A stretch of 64,000 nucleotides of DNA, from the NCBI RefSeq assembly GCF_000374305.1, contig NZ_KB894102.1, forward strand, positions 105,449-169,448, written 5' to 3'. Numbering within the stretch: the stretch's first letter is position 1; each line of letters begins with the position of its first letter. A model generated the notes under the pieces. The model did no database searches. It was not told where the DNA came from and saw nothing but the letters and a program-made list of their open reading frames with translations. Positions 17,101 to 24,936 of this stretch are shown in pieces. A program made the position numbers and the translations under genes. The DNA is from Actinomadura flavalba DSM 45200. Lineage in GTDB: Bacteria > Actinomycetota > Actinomycetes > Streptosporangiales > Streptosporangiaceae.

Positions 17101-17916
17101 GCCGTCGTCGTTGGCCTCCCAGTCGGCGCGGCTGCTCGTCAGGCACAGGCCCTGGAGGATCGGGACGTCGAGGGCGGCGAGGGCGCCGACGTCCCACGCC
17201 TCGTCGTCGCCGCCCGCCCCGGCCGTCGCGGGCCGCGAGCCGCCCGCCGCCAGGACGGTCACGACGAGCGCGTCCGCCGCGCCGAGCGTGGCGAGGAGTT
17301 CGGGTTCGGCGGTGCGCAGCGACGAGCAGAACACCGGGAGGGCCTGGCCGCCCGCGTCCTCGATCGCGGCGCAGAGCGCGTCCACGAAGCCGGTGTTGCC
17401 CGCCATGTGGTGCGCCCGGTAGTACAGGACGCCGACCGTCGGACCCTCCGACGTGCGGGGCGCGCGGTCGAGGCGGCCCCAGGTGGGGGTGGCCTCGGGC
17501 GGCGCGAAGCCGTGGCCGGTCAGCAGCACCGTGTCCGACAGGAACCGGTGCAGTTCGGCGAGGTTGGCGGGGCCGCCGTGCGCGAGGTAGGCGTGCGCGT
17601 CGGCGCAGACGCCGCCGCTCACCGTCGACAGCTCCATCAGCTCGGCGTCCGGCGCCTGCTCGCCGCCGAGGACGACGACGGGACGCGGCCCGGCGAGCAG
17701 GGCGTCCAGGCCGTCCTCCCAGGCGCGGCGCCCGCCGAGCAGCCGGACGACGACGAGGTCGGCGCCGTCGGTGAGCGCGGGCAGGTCCTCGACGCCGAGC
17801 CGCGCCGGGTTGCCCAGCCGGTAGGCGACTCCGGCGGCGCGGGCGCTCAGCAGGTCGGTGTCGGAGGTCGACAGCAGCAGGACGGTGCGGTCCTGCGCGG
17901 ACGCGTCAACGGACAC
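14158..17916 (-). CDS. cobN: Cobaltochelatase large subunit CobN
   Basis: A 1252-aa CobN, the catalytic subunit that inserts cobalt into hydrogenobyrinate a,c-diamide with the help of the AAA+/VWA protein encoded across the convergent junction. Recognisable family blocks include VGVLYYRAHHMAGNTGF, VMVQPPRGFGENP, HVGKHGNLEWLPGKSAG and RNFYSVDPRAVPS. A divergent, acidic Ala/Gly linker around residues 770-795 is the only poorly conserved part. Length is normal for CobN. It starts with GTG at 17916 behind a cobalamin riboswitch, so it is likely switched off when B12 is plentiful. It is a single-gene unit, separated in orientation from the other cob genes. Confidence 0.96.
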   Translation of the reverse strand: MSVDASAQDRTVLLLSTSDTDLLSARAAGVAYRLGNPARLGVEDLPALTDGADLVVVRLLGGRRAWEDGLDALLAGPRPVVVLGGEQAPDAELMELSTVSGGVCADAHAYLAHGGPANLAELHRFLSDTVLLTGHGFAPPEATPTWGRLDRAPRTSEGPTVGVLYYRAHHMAGNTGFVDALCAAIEDAGGQALPVFCSSLRTAEPELLATLGAADALVVTVLAAGGSRPATAGAGGDDEAWDVGALAALDVPILQGLCLTSSRADWEANDDGLSPLDAASQVAIPEFDGRIITVPFSFKEIDEDGLTVYAADPERAARVAGIAVRHARLRHTPPAERRLVVMLSAYPTKHSRVGNAVGLDTPVSAVRLLSRLADAGYDLGDGFPGVAEQDGDALIHALIAAGGQDENWLTEEQLAGNPVRIAASAYERWYRTLPADLRAEMERHWGPPPGELFVHEGDIVLAALRAGNVVVMVQPPRGFGENPIAIYHDPDLPPSHHYLAAYRWLADEFGAHAMVHVGKHGNLEWLPGKSAGMSASCGTDAALGDLPLVYPFLVNDPGEGTQAKRRAHAVLVDHMVPPMARAETYGDIARLEQLLDEHANIAAMDPAKLPAIRAQIWTLIQAARLDHDLGLDDRPHDTEFDDFLLHVDGWLCEVKDAQIRDGLHVLGQAPEGQVRVDLVLAMLRARQMWSGRETLPGLREALGLTEDGTAGLGETDAAEATARSLVQAMEDADWDVTAAARVAASAPEERTGTLARGLPLDTAPGEDARGLSDGAAGERDSGLRDAGGDGVAAGWVPEERRALVASVLEFAAAEVVPRLARTTDEMDHVLHALDGGYVPAGPSGSPLRGLVNVLPTGRNFYSVDPRAVPSRLAWETGQAMAESLLERYRDEHGDWPRSVGLSVWGTSAMRTAGDDVAEVLALLGVRPAWDEASRRVTDLEPIPVAELGRPRVDVTVRISGFFRDAFPHVVAMLDDAVRLVAGLDEPDDANFVRAHARADLAEHGDERRATLRVFGSAPGAYGAGLLPLIDSRNWRDDADLAEVYAVWGGYAYGRDLDGVPSRPDMEAAYKRIAVAAKNVDTREHDIADSDDYFQYHGGMVATVRALTGKAPAAYIGDSTRPDAVRTRTLSEETSRIFRARVVNPNWLAAMRRHGYKGAFELAATVDYLFGYDATTGVMADWMYDKLTETYVLDEQNRAFMATSNPWALHGIAERLLEAAERGLWEHPDPEIFQGLQEVYLKTEGDLEDDTDG

Positions 17917-17954
17917 GGTGTGGCCTCCCCTGGGGTCCTCGCCCCGGTCGCGGG

Positions 17955-18110
17955 TGTTGCGACGGCAGGAGTCTCCTGGCTCCCGGATCGACGCTCACCC
18001 CGGCCTTCCCGCCCCTTCGGGCAGTGGCCGTGCGGTGGGGTTCGCTCCCCGGTCACAGTGGCGGGACCGCGCCGGATTCGCACCGGCTTCCTCCCTTTGC
18101 CATCGTCTGA
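17955..18110 (-). ncRNA. Cobalamin riboswitch upstream of cobN
   Basis: Read on the minus strand, the leader shows GGGAGGAAGCCGGTGCGAATCC, then GGTCCCGCCACTGTGACC with the B12 box, then CCGGGAGCCAGGAGACTCC, which are the conserved cobalamin aptamer elements in order. The upstream -10-like TACGCT (complement of 18116-18121) would start the RNA near 18109. It sits about 40 bp before the cobN start. Confidence 0.95.
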
Positions 18111-18128
18111 CCAGAAGCGTACGGCAGC

Positions 18129-18164
18129 GCGAGCCGGTCGAAAACTGGGGTTACGATCCTCCCC
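18129..18164 (+). promoter_or_regulatory. Likely cobG promoter, leaderless start
   Basis: A -10-like TACGAT lies at 18152-18157, only 7 bp before the cobG GTG, and no ribosome site precedes that GTG. Transcription probably begins at or next to the start codon, giving a leaderless mRNA. The region is back-to-back with the cobN promoter. Confidence 0.5.
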
Positions 18165-19532
18165 GTGTCGAATGTCGAGGCCGCGGGGCGTTCCCGTCCC
18201 GACGCCTGTCCGGGCCTGGTGCAGACGCACCCGGCGGCCGACGGGCCGCTGGCGCGCGTCCGCACGCCCGGCGGGGCGGTCTCCCCGGCCCAGCTCAGGG
18301 CGCTGGCCACCGCCGCGCGGGACCTCGGGACGGACGTGATCGAACTCACGTCCCGCGCGAACGCGCAGGTGCGCGGCGTCCGAGATCCGGCGGCGCTGAC
18401 GGCGCTGATGACGTCGGCGGGGCTGCTGCCGTCCCCGGCCCACGAGCGGGTCCGCAACATCGTGGCGTCCCCGCTCGGCGGCCGGACCACGGGAGCCCTG
18501 GAGACCGACCCGCTCGTCCGCGCCCTGGACGCCGCCCTGTGCGCCCGCCCCGACCTGGCCGCCCTGCCCGGCCGCTTCCTCTTCGCCCTGGACGACGGCT
18601 CGAACGACGTGACCCCCCTCGACGCCGACGTCACCCTCACCCCGGACGGCCTCCTCCTCGCGGGCCACCCCACCCCCCTCACCGGCCCCCCGATCCCCCT
18701 GCTCCTCGCCGTGGCCGAAACCTTCCTGGCTCTACGCGAAAACGCCTGGCGCCTGACCGAACTCTCCAACGCCCCCACCCGCATCACGACCGCCCTCACG
18801 CCCAACACCGAACCCCCGACCAACGACACGCCAGACACGCCCTCCCCCACGAGCCAAGACCGCCCCGCGCCGGGCGCACCCCCGCGCGAAGCGGACGACT
18901 CCGCGCCGGGTGCGACCTCCCGCGTAAAGCAGGACCGCCACGTCCCAGGCACGCCCGCCCCCACGAGCCAGAGCCGCCCCGCGCCGAGCACACCCCCGCG
19001 CGAGGGAGACCCCTCCGCACCGGGTGCGGCCTCCCGCGCAGGGCAGAACCGCCCCGCGCCGGGGGTGCTCGCGGCGCGGGGCGACGGTGTGGTCGGGGGG
19101 CGGGTGGGGGTGTTCGTGCAGCGGGACGGGCGGTTCGGGGTGCAGGCGGTGCCGCCGCTGGGGCGGATGTCCGCCGCGCAGGCCGAGGTGCTGGCCGGGT
19201 GCGGGGAGGTGCTGCGGTTCACGCCGTGGCGGAGCGTCATGGTGCTGGACCTCCCGGCGGCCGAGGACGTCGTGCGGGTCCTGCGCGAGGCCGGGTTCGC
19301 CGTGGACGACGGGTCGCCGTGGCTCGGCGTGACGGCGTGCACCGGCAGCCCGGGATGCGCGAAGTCGCTGGCCGACGTGCAGCGGGACGCCCGGCGGTGG
19401 ACGTCGGGGCTGGAGCGCGCCCCGGAGGTGCCCGTGCACTGGGCGGGATGCGAGCGCGGGTGCGGGACGCCGCGCGGAAGGGTCGTCCAGCGTGTGGCGA
19501 CCGTCGATGGTTACCGAGAAAGACTGCTTTGA
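18165..19532 (+). CDS. cobG: Precorrin-3B synthase CobG, with a repeat-expanded linker
   Basis: A 455-aa CobG, the oxygen-dependent ring-contraction enzyme of the aerobic pathway, related to siroheme sulfite reductases. The [4Fe-4S] ligands are present as Cys392, Cys398, Cys429 and Cys433 (CTGSPGC and CERGCG). The ferredoxin-like N-terminal half (LARVRTPGGAVSPAQLRALA, ELTSRANAQVRG) is intact. Residues about 223-298 form a Pro/Ala/Ser-rich linker made of six 12-13 residue repeats and absent from ordinary CobG, which accounts for the extra length. The start is GTG 18165, likely leaderless. The stop overlaps the cobH TTG (TTGA). CobG marks this as the aerobic (O2-dependent) cobalamin route. Confidence 0.94.
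   Translation: MSNVEAAGRSRPDACPGLVQTHPAADGPLARVRTPGGAVSPAQLRALATAARDLGTDVIELTSRANAQVRGVRDPAALTALMTSAGLLPSPAHERVRNIVASPLGGRTTGALETDPLVRALDAALCARPDLAALPGRFLFALDDGSNDVTPLDADVTLTPDGLLLAGHPTPLTGPPIPLLLAVAETFLALRENAWRLTELSNAPTRITTALTPNTEPPTNDTPDTPSPTSQDRPAPGAPPREADDSAPGATSRVKQDRHVPGTPAPTSQSRPAPSTPPREGDPSAPGAASRAGQNRPAPGVLAARGDGVVGGRVGVFVQRDGRFGVQAVPPLGRMSAAQAEVLAGCGEVLRFTPWRSVMVLDLPAAEDVVRVLREAGFAVDDGSPWLGVTACTGSPGCAKSLADVQRDARRWTSGLERAPEVPVHWAGCERGCGTPRGRVVQRVATVDGYRERLL
18831..19058 (+). repeat. 36/39-nt in-frame tandem repeat inside cobG
   Basis: Six units start at 18831, 18870, 18906, 18945, 18984 and 19020, with lengths 39, 36, 39, 39, 36 and 39; the pattern also makes a 114-nt higher-order repeat. 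They encode P-G-(A/T)-x-P-R-like 12-13 residue blocks. All unit lengths are multiples of three, so the cobG frame is preserved. Confidence 0.88.
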
Positions 19533-20149
19533 GCGATTACATCCGGGACGGCGCCGAGATCTACCGGCGGTCGTTCGCGACGATCCGCGCCGAGACCGAC
19601 CTGTCGGGCCTGACGCCGGGGTTGGCGCGCGTCGCCGTCCGCATGATCCACGCATGTGGAATGACCGACCTCGTCGACGACCTCGGCGCCTCGCCGGGCG
19701 TCGAGGAGCACGCACGGGCGGCGCTGCTGGCCGGGGCGCCGATCCTGTGCGACGCGCACATGGTGGCGTCCGGCGTCACCCGGTCGCGGCTGCCTGCGGG
19801 CAACGACGTCGTGTGCACGCTGCGCGAGCCGGGCGTCCCCGCGCTGGCGGCGGAGCTGGGCACGACCCGCAGCGCGGCGGCGATGGAGCTGTGGCGGGAC
19901 CGGCTGGAAGGGTCCGTGGTGGCGATCGGGAACGCGCCGACGGCGCTGTTCCGGCTGCTGGAGATGGTGGCCGAGGGCGCGGGACGCCCGGCGGCGGTGC
20001 TCGGCATCCCGGTCGGGTTCATCGGGGCGGCCGAGTCCAAGGACGCCCTGGCCGCGAGCGACCTGCCGCACCTGGTGGTGCGCGGGCGGCGCGGCGGCAG
20101 CGCGATGACGGCGGCGGCGGTCAACGCCCTCGCCAGTGAGGCGGAGTGA
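19529..20149 (+). CDS. cobH: Precorrin-8X methylmutase
   Basis: A 206-aa CobH/CbiC enzyme that moves the methyl group from C-11 to C-12 to form hydrogenobyrinic acid. The catalytic histidine is His41 in VRMIHACGM, and the family blocks GAPILCDAHMVASG, AIGNAPTALFRL and GIPVGFIGAAESK are all present. I chose the TTG at 19529 because it makes a TTGA overlap with the cobG stop and gives the usual N-terminus SDYIRDGAEIYRRSF. Downstream cobIJ overlaps its stop, so cobG-cobH-cobIJ form one translationally coupled unit. Confidence 0.95.
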   Translation: MSDYIRDGAEIYRRSFATIRAETDLSGLTPGLARVAVRMIHACGMTDLVDDLGASPGVEEHARAALLAGAPILCDAHMVASGVTRSRLPAGNDVVCTLREPGVPALAAELGTTRSAAAMELWRDRLEGSVVAIGNAPTALFRLLEMVAEGAGRPAAVLGIPVGFIGAAESKDALAASDLPHLVVRGRRGGSAMTAAAVNALASEAE

Positions 20150-21636
20150 TGGCGGGACGGCTGTACGGCGTGGGCGTCGGCCCCGGCGACCCCGAGCTGG
20201 TCACGGTCAAGACGGCCCGGCTCATCGGCGCGGCGGACGTCGTCGCCTACCACGCGGCCCGGCACGGCCGCAGCATCGCCCGCTCGATCGCCGCCCCGTA
20301 CCTGCGGGACGGGCAGGTCGAGGAGGCCCTGCTGTACCCGGTCACGACGGAGAGCACCGACCACCCCGGCGGCTACCTCGGCGCCATGGAGGACTTCTAC
20401 GCCGACTGCGCCGCCCGGCTGGCCGCGCACCTGGACGCGGGCCGCACGGTCGTCGTCCTCAGCGAGGGCGACCCGCTGTTCTACGGCTCGTACATGCACC
20501 TGCACAAGCGCCTCGCCCCGCACTACCCGGCCGAGGTGGTGCCCGGGGTGACGTCGGTGAGCGCGGCGTCGGCGGCGGTCGGCCTGCCGCTGGTCGAGCG
20601 GGAGGAGACGCTGACCGTCCTGCCGGGCACGCTCCCGCCCGCCGAGCTGGCGGCGCGCCTGGGGTCGGCGGACGCGGCGGCGGTGCTCAAGCTGGGCCGC
20701 ACGTTCCCGAAGGTCCGCGACGCGCTCGCCGAGGCGGGCCGCCTGGACGACGCCTGGTACGTCGAACGCGCCTCCACGGGCGCCGAGCGCGCCGTGCCGT
20801 TCGCGGACGTGGACCCGGCGGAGGTGCCGTACATGTCGCTGGCACTGCTGACGAGCCCGGCGAACCGCGCGTACGTCGCGCCGTCCCCCGTTCCGGACGT
20901 CCCCCGCGACGGCGGCGGTGTGGTCGTCGTCGGGCTGGGTCCGGCGGGCCGCCCGTGGCTGACGCCCGAGGCGCAGGAGGCGCTGGCGGCGGCGACCGAC
21001 CTCGTCGGCTACGGCCCGTACGTGGACCGCGTGCCGCCGAACGCCCGCCAGCGCCGCCACGTCACCGGCAACCGCGTGGAGGCCGACCGGGCCCGGCACG
21101 CCCTGGAACTGGCCCGCGAGGGGGCGCGCGTGGCGGTGGTCTCCTCGGGCGATCCGGGGATCTTCGCGATGGCGGCGGCCGTCCTGGAGGTGGCCGAGGA
21201 CTTCCCGGACGTTCCCGTGCGCGTCGTCCCCGGTCTCACCGCCGCGCAGGCCGTCGCCGCCCGCGCGGGCGCTCCGCTCGGCCACGACTTCTGCGTGCTG
21301 TCCCTGTCGGACATCCTCAAGCCGTGGGACGCCGTCGAACGCCGCCTCACGGCCGCCGCCGAGGCGGACCTGGTGCTGGCGCTCTACAACCCTGCGTCCA
21401 GCCGCCGCCGCTGGCAGCTCCCGGCCGCCCGCGACCTGCTGCTGAAGCACCGCGCGCCCGAGACGCCGGTGATCGTCGGCCGCGACGTCGGCGGCCCCGA
21501 GGAGTCCGTGACCGTGACGACCCTCGCCGACCTGGACCCCGAGACGGTCGACATGCGCTGCCTGCTGATCATCGGCTCGTCCACCACCCGCGTCGGCCCC
21601 ACCGGCGCGGTCCACACGCCCCGCCGCTACCCATGA
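20149..21636 (+). CDS. cobIJ: Fused precorrin-2 C20- and precorrin-3B C17-methyltransferase
   Basis: A 495-aa fusion of two SAM-dependent corrin methyltransferases. The N-terminal half (about 1-235) is CobI: GVGVGPGDPELVTVKTARLI and VVLSEGDPLFYGSYMHL. The C-terminal half (about 260-495) is CobJ: VVVVGLGPAGRPWLTPEA, YGPYVDRV, VSSGDPGIFAMAAAV and LALYNPASSRRRWQL. CobI adds the C-20 methyl before CobG acts, and CobJ completes ring contraction after it, so this operon groups consecutive steps. Such fusions are common in actinobacteria. ATG 20149 overlaps the cobH stop; a GTG one codon earlier is an equal option. Confidence 0.95.
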   Translation: MAGRLYGVGVGPGDPELVTVKTARLIGAADVVAYHAARHGRSIARSIAAPYLRDGQVEEALLYPVTTESTDHPGGYLGAMEDFYADCAARLAAHLDAGRTVVVLSEGDPLFYGSYMHLHKRLAPHYPAEVVPGVTSVSAASAAVGLPLVEREETLTVLPGTLPPAELAARLGSADAAAVLKLGRTFPKVRDALAEAGRLDDAWYVERASTGAERAVPFADVDPAEVPYMSLALLTSPANRAYVAPSPVPDVPRDGGGVVVVGLGPAGRPWLTPEAQEALAAATDLVGYGPYVDRVPPNARQRRHVTGNRVEADRARHALELAREGARVAVVSSGDPGIFAMAAAVLEVAEDFPDVPVRVVPGLTAAQAVAARAGAPLGHDFCVLSLSDILKPWDAVERRLTAAAEADLVLALYNPASSRRRWQLPAARDLLLKHRAPETPVIVGRDVGGPEESVTVTTLADLDPETVDMRCLLIIGSSTTRVGPTGAVHTPRRYP

Positions 21637-21690
21637 CGCGGCGCGCGGGCGCCCGGTCTGCCGCCGGGGCGCCCGCGCGCCGCGGCGTGC

Positions 21691-22518
21691 TCAACCGCGC
21701 AGGTACTCCTCCCAGGTCACGCGGGTGACGGCCGGGCCATCGTCCGGGCCGCGTCCGGACAGGCCGTTCTGGCCCAGGTAGTAGTCGCCCGCCTGGTTGC
21801 GCGCACCGGGCGACTGGTCGGTGTCGGAGATCGCGATCGCGTGGATGTGGTCGGCCCAGTCGCCCTGCGCGGCCGTGCGCAGCCACGCCGCGAAGCCGAC
21901 CTTCCGCAGGGTGCGGACGACCGTCGTCCGCGTCGCGGCGGACATCCCCGAGACGGACAGGTCGAGCGCGCCGCCGCCGTCGTGCGTTCCCGCCGACGAC
22001 GGATCGCCGCCGGGGTTGTAGGAACCCTGGGTCACGACGAGGCTCCGCCCGAGCAGGGATTCGGCCCGGCCGAGCATGGCCTTGGTGCGCGCGTTCATCG
22101 TCGCGCCCCGGTAGGTCACCCGCGCGCCCGGCGTGAGCGTGCGGACGACGGTGTAGGTGTCGGCGCCGAGGCTCCGCAGCGACGTGAGGCCGGGCAGCCC
22201 GGAGGCGTCCAGGCCGGTGTAGCCGAGCGACCGCTGGTACGCGGCGTACGCCTCGATCGTCTTGGTGCCGAAGTGCCCGTCCACGTACGACGCGGCGAGC
22301 AGCCCGCGCGCCCGCAGCGCCGACTCGACCTGCTGCACGCTCGCCTTCGCACCCGGCGTCAGTGCGGTTCCGGAGCGGCGCGGGTCGATCTGCGCCGCCT
22401 TGATCACCGCCTCCATGTCGACGGACGGCAGCGCGCGCGCCGCAGCGGGCACCGCGAGCGGGCCGAGGGCCACGAGCGCGGCCGTGGCGAGCCGGAGACC
22501 CGTCGTCGCGGCCCTCAT
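21691..22518 (-). CDS. Secreted peptidoglycan-binding protein with an M15-like C-terminal domain
   Basis: A 275-aa exported protein. Residues 1-29 are a signal peptide (RLATAALVALGPLAVPAAA). Residues about 50-110 look like a PG_binding_1 domain (VQQVESALRARGLL...YVDGHFGTKTIEAYAAYQRSLGY). The C-terminal part has a His...Asp...His-x-His pattern (THDGGGALDLSV and DHIHAIAI) like the zinc site of M15 D,D-peptidases. It probably trims or remodels cell-wall peptides. Its ATG overlaps the stop of the upstream M23 peptidase gene (ATGA), so the two hydrolases are made together. The C-terminal tail ends in WEEYLRG. Confidence 0.75.
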   Translation of the reverse strand: MRAATTGLRLATAALVALGPLAVPAAARALPSVDMEAVIKAAQIDPRRSGTALTPGAKASVQQVESALRARGLLAASYVDGHFGTKTIEAYAAYQRSLGYTGLDASGLPGLTSLRSLGADTYTVVRTLTPGARVTYRGATMNARTKAMLGRAESLLGRSLVVTQGSYNPGGDPSSAGTHDGGGALDLSVSGMSAATRTTVVRTLRKVGFAAWLRTAAQGDWADHIHAIAISDTDQSPGARNQAGDYYLGQNGLSGRGPDDGPAVTRVTWEEYLRG

Positions 22519-23369
22519 CCGCAGTGCTCGTAGGGGCTGGTGTAGGACGACGAGCCGACCGACCCGCCCCACTTGACGCAGGTGCTTCCCGCCGACTTGG
22601 TCACCGGTCCGGCGTAGTAGGCGAAGTTGCCCGAGTCGGTCGTCTTGGCGCCGCCCTGCACCTGGAGGTGCGCCGAGACCGCCGACGGCGTGCCGAGCGA
22701 CGTGCTCTTGAGCGTCGTCACGCAGTTCTGCCCGGTGCTGGACTTGTAGAGCAGGTAGACGCGGCCGCCGGTCAGCGCGCGCGAGTTGATCACGGCGAAG
22801 CCGGAACCGCAGACCTCCGCCGGGGTGTACGGGTTGGTGCTCCCGCCGCAGCCGTTGTTGCTGGTGAAGGTCGTCTTGGCGTAGTACGGGACGGCGCGCC
22901 CGCCGAGGACGGCGCGCTGCGCGGTGCCGTTGAGGCGCTGCTCGTAGTGCAGGTGGGGGCCCGTCACCCCGCCGGTGGCGCCGGCCGCGCCGATCCGCTT
23001 GCCGACGGACACGCTCTGCCCGACCGACACCGCCTGGGACGACAGGTGCGCGTACCGGGTCGTCCAGCCGCCGCCGTGGTTGATCTCGATCCACCGGCCG
23101 TAGCTGGTGGAGCCCTCGTTGGCGACGCGCGACACGGTGCCGCCCGCCGACGCCAGCACCGGCATCCCGGTGATGCCCGACTTCTGGAAGTCGACGGAGT
23201 TCGCCGGGTTGTGCCCGGCGAACGTCGCCGCCGTGACGGACGTGCCGCAGGTGAAGGGCACCTGGAAGGCGGGGGCGGCGGACGCGGCCGGGGCTCCGGC
23301 CACCGTCCCTGCGGCGGCGAGGGCGCCCGCTGCTGCGAGCACTGTGGATCTTGTGCCGATTCGTACCAT
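22515..23369 (-). CDS. Secreted M23-family metallopeptidase
   Basis: A 284-aa secreted zinc endopeptidase of the lysostaphin/LytM class. A signal peptide of about 32 residues is followed by the catalytic domain with GHNPANSVDFQ (His-x4-Asp-type first zinc motif, here shifted) and the second motif HLHYEQ, with the usual YAHLSS and GVTGPHLH context. It should cut peptide cross-links of peptidoglycan. The second half (about 175-284) is Cys-containing and Ser/Thr/Gly-rich, perhaps a wall-binding region. ATG 23369 is preceded by GGAGG. It forms a two-gene unit with the M15-like gene downstream, inserted between the two cob gene groups. Confidence 0.88.
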   Translation of the reverse strand: MVRIGTRSTVLAAAGALAAAGTVAGAPAASAAPAFQVPFTCGTSVTAATFAGHNPANSVDFQKSGITGMPVLASAGGTVSRVANEGSTSYGRWIEINHGGGWTTRYAHLSSQAVSVGQSVSVGKRIGAAGATGGVTGPHLHYEQRLNGTAQRAVLGGRAVPYYAKTTFTSNNGCGGSTNPYTPAEVCGSGFAVINSRALTGGRVYLLYKSSTGQNCVTTLKSTSLGTPSAVSAHLQVQGGAKTTDSGNFAYYAGPVTKSAGSTCVKWGGSVGSSSYTSPYEHCG

Positions 23370-23675
23370 TCGATGACCTCCGCTGTGCGAGGGGGAGCGC
23401 GGAATCTGAATGACCGAATCGACTGTGACACAACAGATCTTCGAGCGGCAGGCCCATTTCCGTGGGCCCCGGGACCTACCTCCGAATGCGTTAACACAAA
23501 AGAAACGTCGGCAAGAGCGAGATTGAACATGACGGGGGCGCCGTCTTCGTAAATTCTGCTCCATGGGAACGCCGGTTTCCCTTCCGTTCACGGTTCTCCG
23601 CGAAGGGCTCCCGGGCAGGAGGGGCGCGTCCCGCCGCCGCTCGGCGGCTCTGGTCGCCGAAAGGGGCGCGTTTCC
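23370..23675. other. Divergent intergenic region (M23 peptidase / SDR)
   Basis: About 306 bp without a gene, AT-richer near 23400-23560. It should hold the promoters of the divergent M23 peptidase and SDR genes. A small perfect inverted repeat, GGCCCA-6-TGGGCC (23451-23468), lies in the probable peptidase leader. No c-di-AMP or other known riboswitch pattern was found on either strand. Confidence 0.5.
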
Positions 23676-24521
23676 GTGAGCAAGGTCTTCCTCATCACCG
23701 GCGCCGGACGCGGTATGGGCACCGAGATCGCCAGGGCGGCGCTGAAGGACGGGCACCGCGTCGTGGCGACGGGCCGCCGTCCCGAGGCCGTCGAGGAGGC
23801 CGTCGGCGGGCCGTGCGACGACCTGCTGGTGACGAGACTCGACGTCACCGAACCGCAGGACGCCCAGGACGCCGTGGCCGCCGCCCTCGACCGCTTCGGC
23901 CGCATCGACGTGCTGGTCAACAACGCGGGCACCTTCTGCGCCGGGCATTTCGAGGAAGTCTCGCCCGAGCGGATGCGGGCGCAACTCGAAACGAACCTGT
24001 TCGGCCCGATGAACGTCACCCGCGCCGTCCTGCCGACGCTCCGCGAACAGCGTTCCGGGCACATCATGACGCTGTCGTCGTTCGCGGGACTCGTCGGGCA
24101 GGAGTTCTGCGCCGCCTACTCGACGTCGAAGTTCGCCGTCGAAGGCTGGATGGAGTCGCTGCGCTACGACGTCAAACCGTTCGGCATCGACACCACCATC
24201 GTCGAACCGGGCCTCTTCCGCACGGAACTGCTGGCGGACGCGTCCACGACGTGGCCCGACGTGGCGATCGACGACTACGCCGAGCGCACCGCCGAGCAGC
24301 TCGCGTCCTGGAAGGCCCTGCACGGCGACCAGCCCGGCGACCCGGCCCGGATCGCCCGCGCGCTCCTGGGCGTCGCCGCCCTGGAGCATCCGCCGCTGCG
24401 TTTCGTCGCGGGCGACGACGCCATCGCCACGGCGCTCAACAAGGCGTCCGAGCTGAGCCTGGAGGCCGAGGAGTCACGCGGCCTGGGCAGCCTGCTGTCC
24501 TTCGACGACCCCGACCTCTGA
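23676..24521 (+). CDS. SDR-family NAD(P)-dependent oxidoreductase
   Basis: A 281-aa classical short-chain dehydrogenase. The Rossmann glycine motif TGAGRGMG (residues 8-15), NNAG (about 88-91), the catalytic Ser in MTLSSFAG and the YSTSK catalytic pair (Tyr148/Lys152 region) are all present. VEPGLFRTELL follows as usual. The substrate is not predictable. It starts with GTG 23676 after AAGGGG. The DUF2255 gene lies 25 nt downstream with a GGAGGAG site, so they are likely one operon. No link to the flanking cob genes is evident. Confidence 0.9.
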   Translation: MSKVFLITGAGRGMGTEIARAALKDGHRVVATGRRPEAVEEAVGGPCDDLLVTRLDVTEPQDAQDAVAAALDRFGRIDVLVNNAGTFCAGHFEEVSPERMRAQLETNLFGPMNVTRAVLPTLREQRSGHIMTLSSFAGLVGQEFCAAYSTSKFAVEGWMESLRYDVKPFGIDTTIVEPGLFRTELLADASTTWPDVAIDDYAERTAEQLASWKALHGDQPGDPARIARALLGVAALEHPPLRFVAGDDAIATALNKASELSLEAEESRGLGSLLSFDDPDL

Positions 24522-24546
24522 CCCGCACCGACCGGAGGAGCCACCG

Positions 24547-24933
24547 ATGACGACCACCTGGACCGACGACGAACTCGCCCGCATCGGCGACGCGGAGGAA
24601 CTGCACCTCGCCTCGGCCCGCGCCGACGGCGAACTCCGCGACCCGGTGACGATCTGGGTCGTCCGCGACGGCGACGACCTGTACGTCCGCTCGATGAACG
24701 GCCGCGACGGCGCCTGGTTCCACGGCACCGAGGACCGCCACGAGGGCGAGATCCACGCCGGCGGCGTCGACAAGCACGTCACGTTCGAGGAGTCCGGCTC
24801 CGACCAGTCCCTCAACACCCGCCTGGACACCGCCTACCACACCAAATACGACCACTACGGCCCCCGCATCGTCGGCACGGTCGTCAACCCCGAAGCCGCC
24901 GCCGCAACCCTCCGCCTCGTCCCCCACCCCTGA
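24547..24933 (+). CDS. DUF2255 family protein
   Basis: A 128-aa protein matching the DUF2255 family of small beta-rich proteins that resemble flavin-binding split barrels. Family phrases LHLASARADGELRDPVTIWVVRDGDDLYVRS and the C-terminal YHTKYDHYGPRIVGTVV are present. The function is unknown; the fold suggests F420- or FMN-linked chemistry. The ATG at 24547 follows GGAGGAG. It is likely co-transcribed with the SDR gene and converges with the following minus-strand gene, leaving only 3 bp between the stops. Confidence 0.85.
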   Translation: MTTTWTDDELARIGDAEELHLASARADGELRDPVTIWVVRDGDDLYVRSMNGRDGAWFHGTEDRHEGEIHAGGVDKHVTFEESGSDQSLNTRLDTAYHTKYDHYGPRIVGTVVNPEAAAATLRLVPHP

Positions 24934-24936
24934 GCC

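Noticed and set aside
12949..18339. A 1796-codon open frame on the plus strand opposite cobN
   Set aside because: It is the shadow of cobN and neighbouring high-GC genes; the translation is low-complexity Arg/Gly/Val with no domain, and cobN is unmistakable on the other strand.
23451..23468. Terminator or riboswitch hairpin upstream of the M23 peptidase
   Set aside because: The GGCCCA/TGGGCC palindrome has only six pairs, no T-tract, and no known aptamer core around it.
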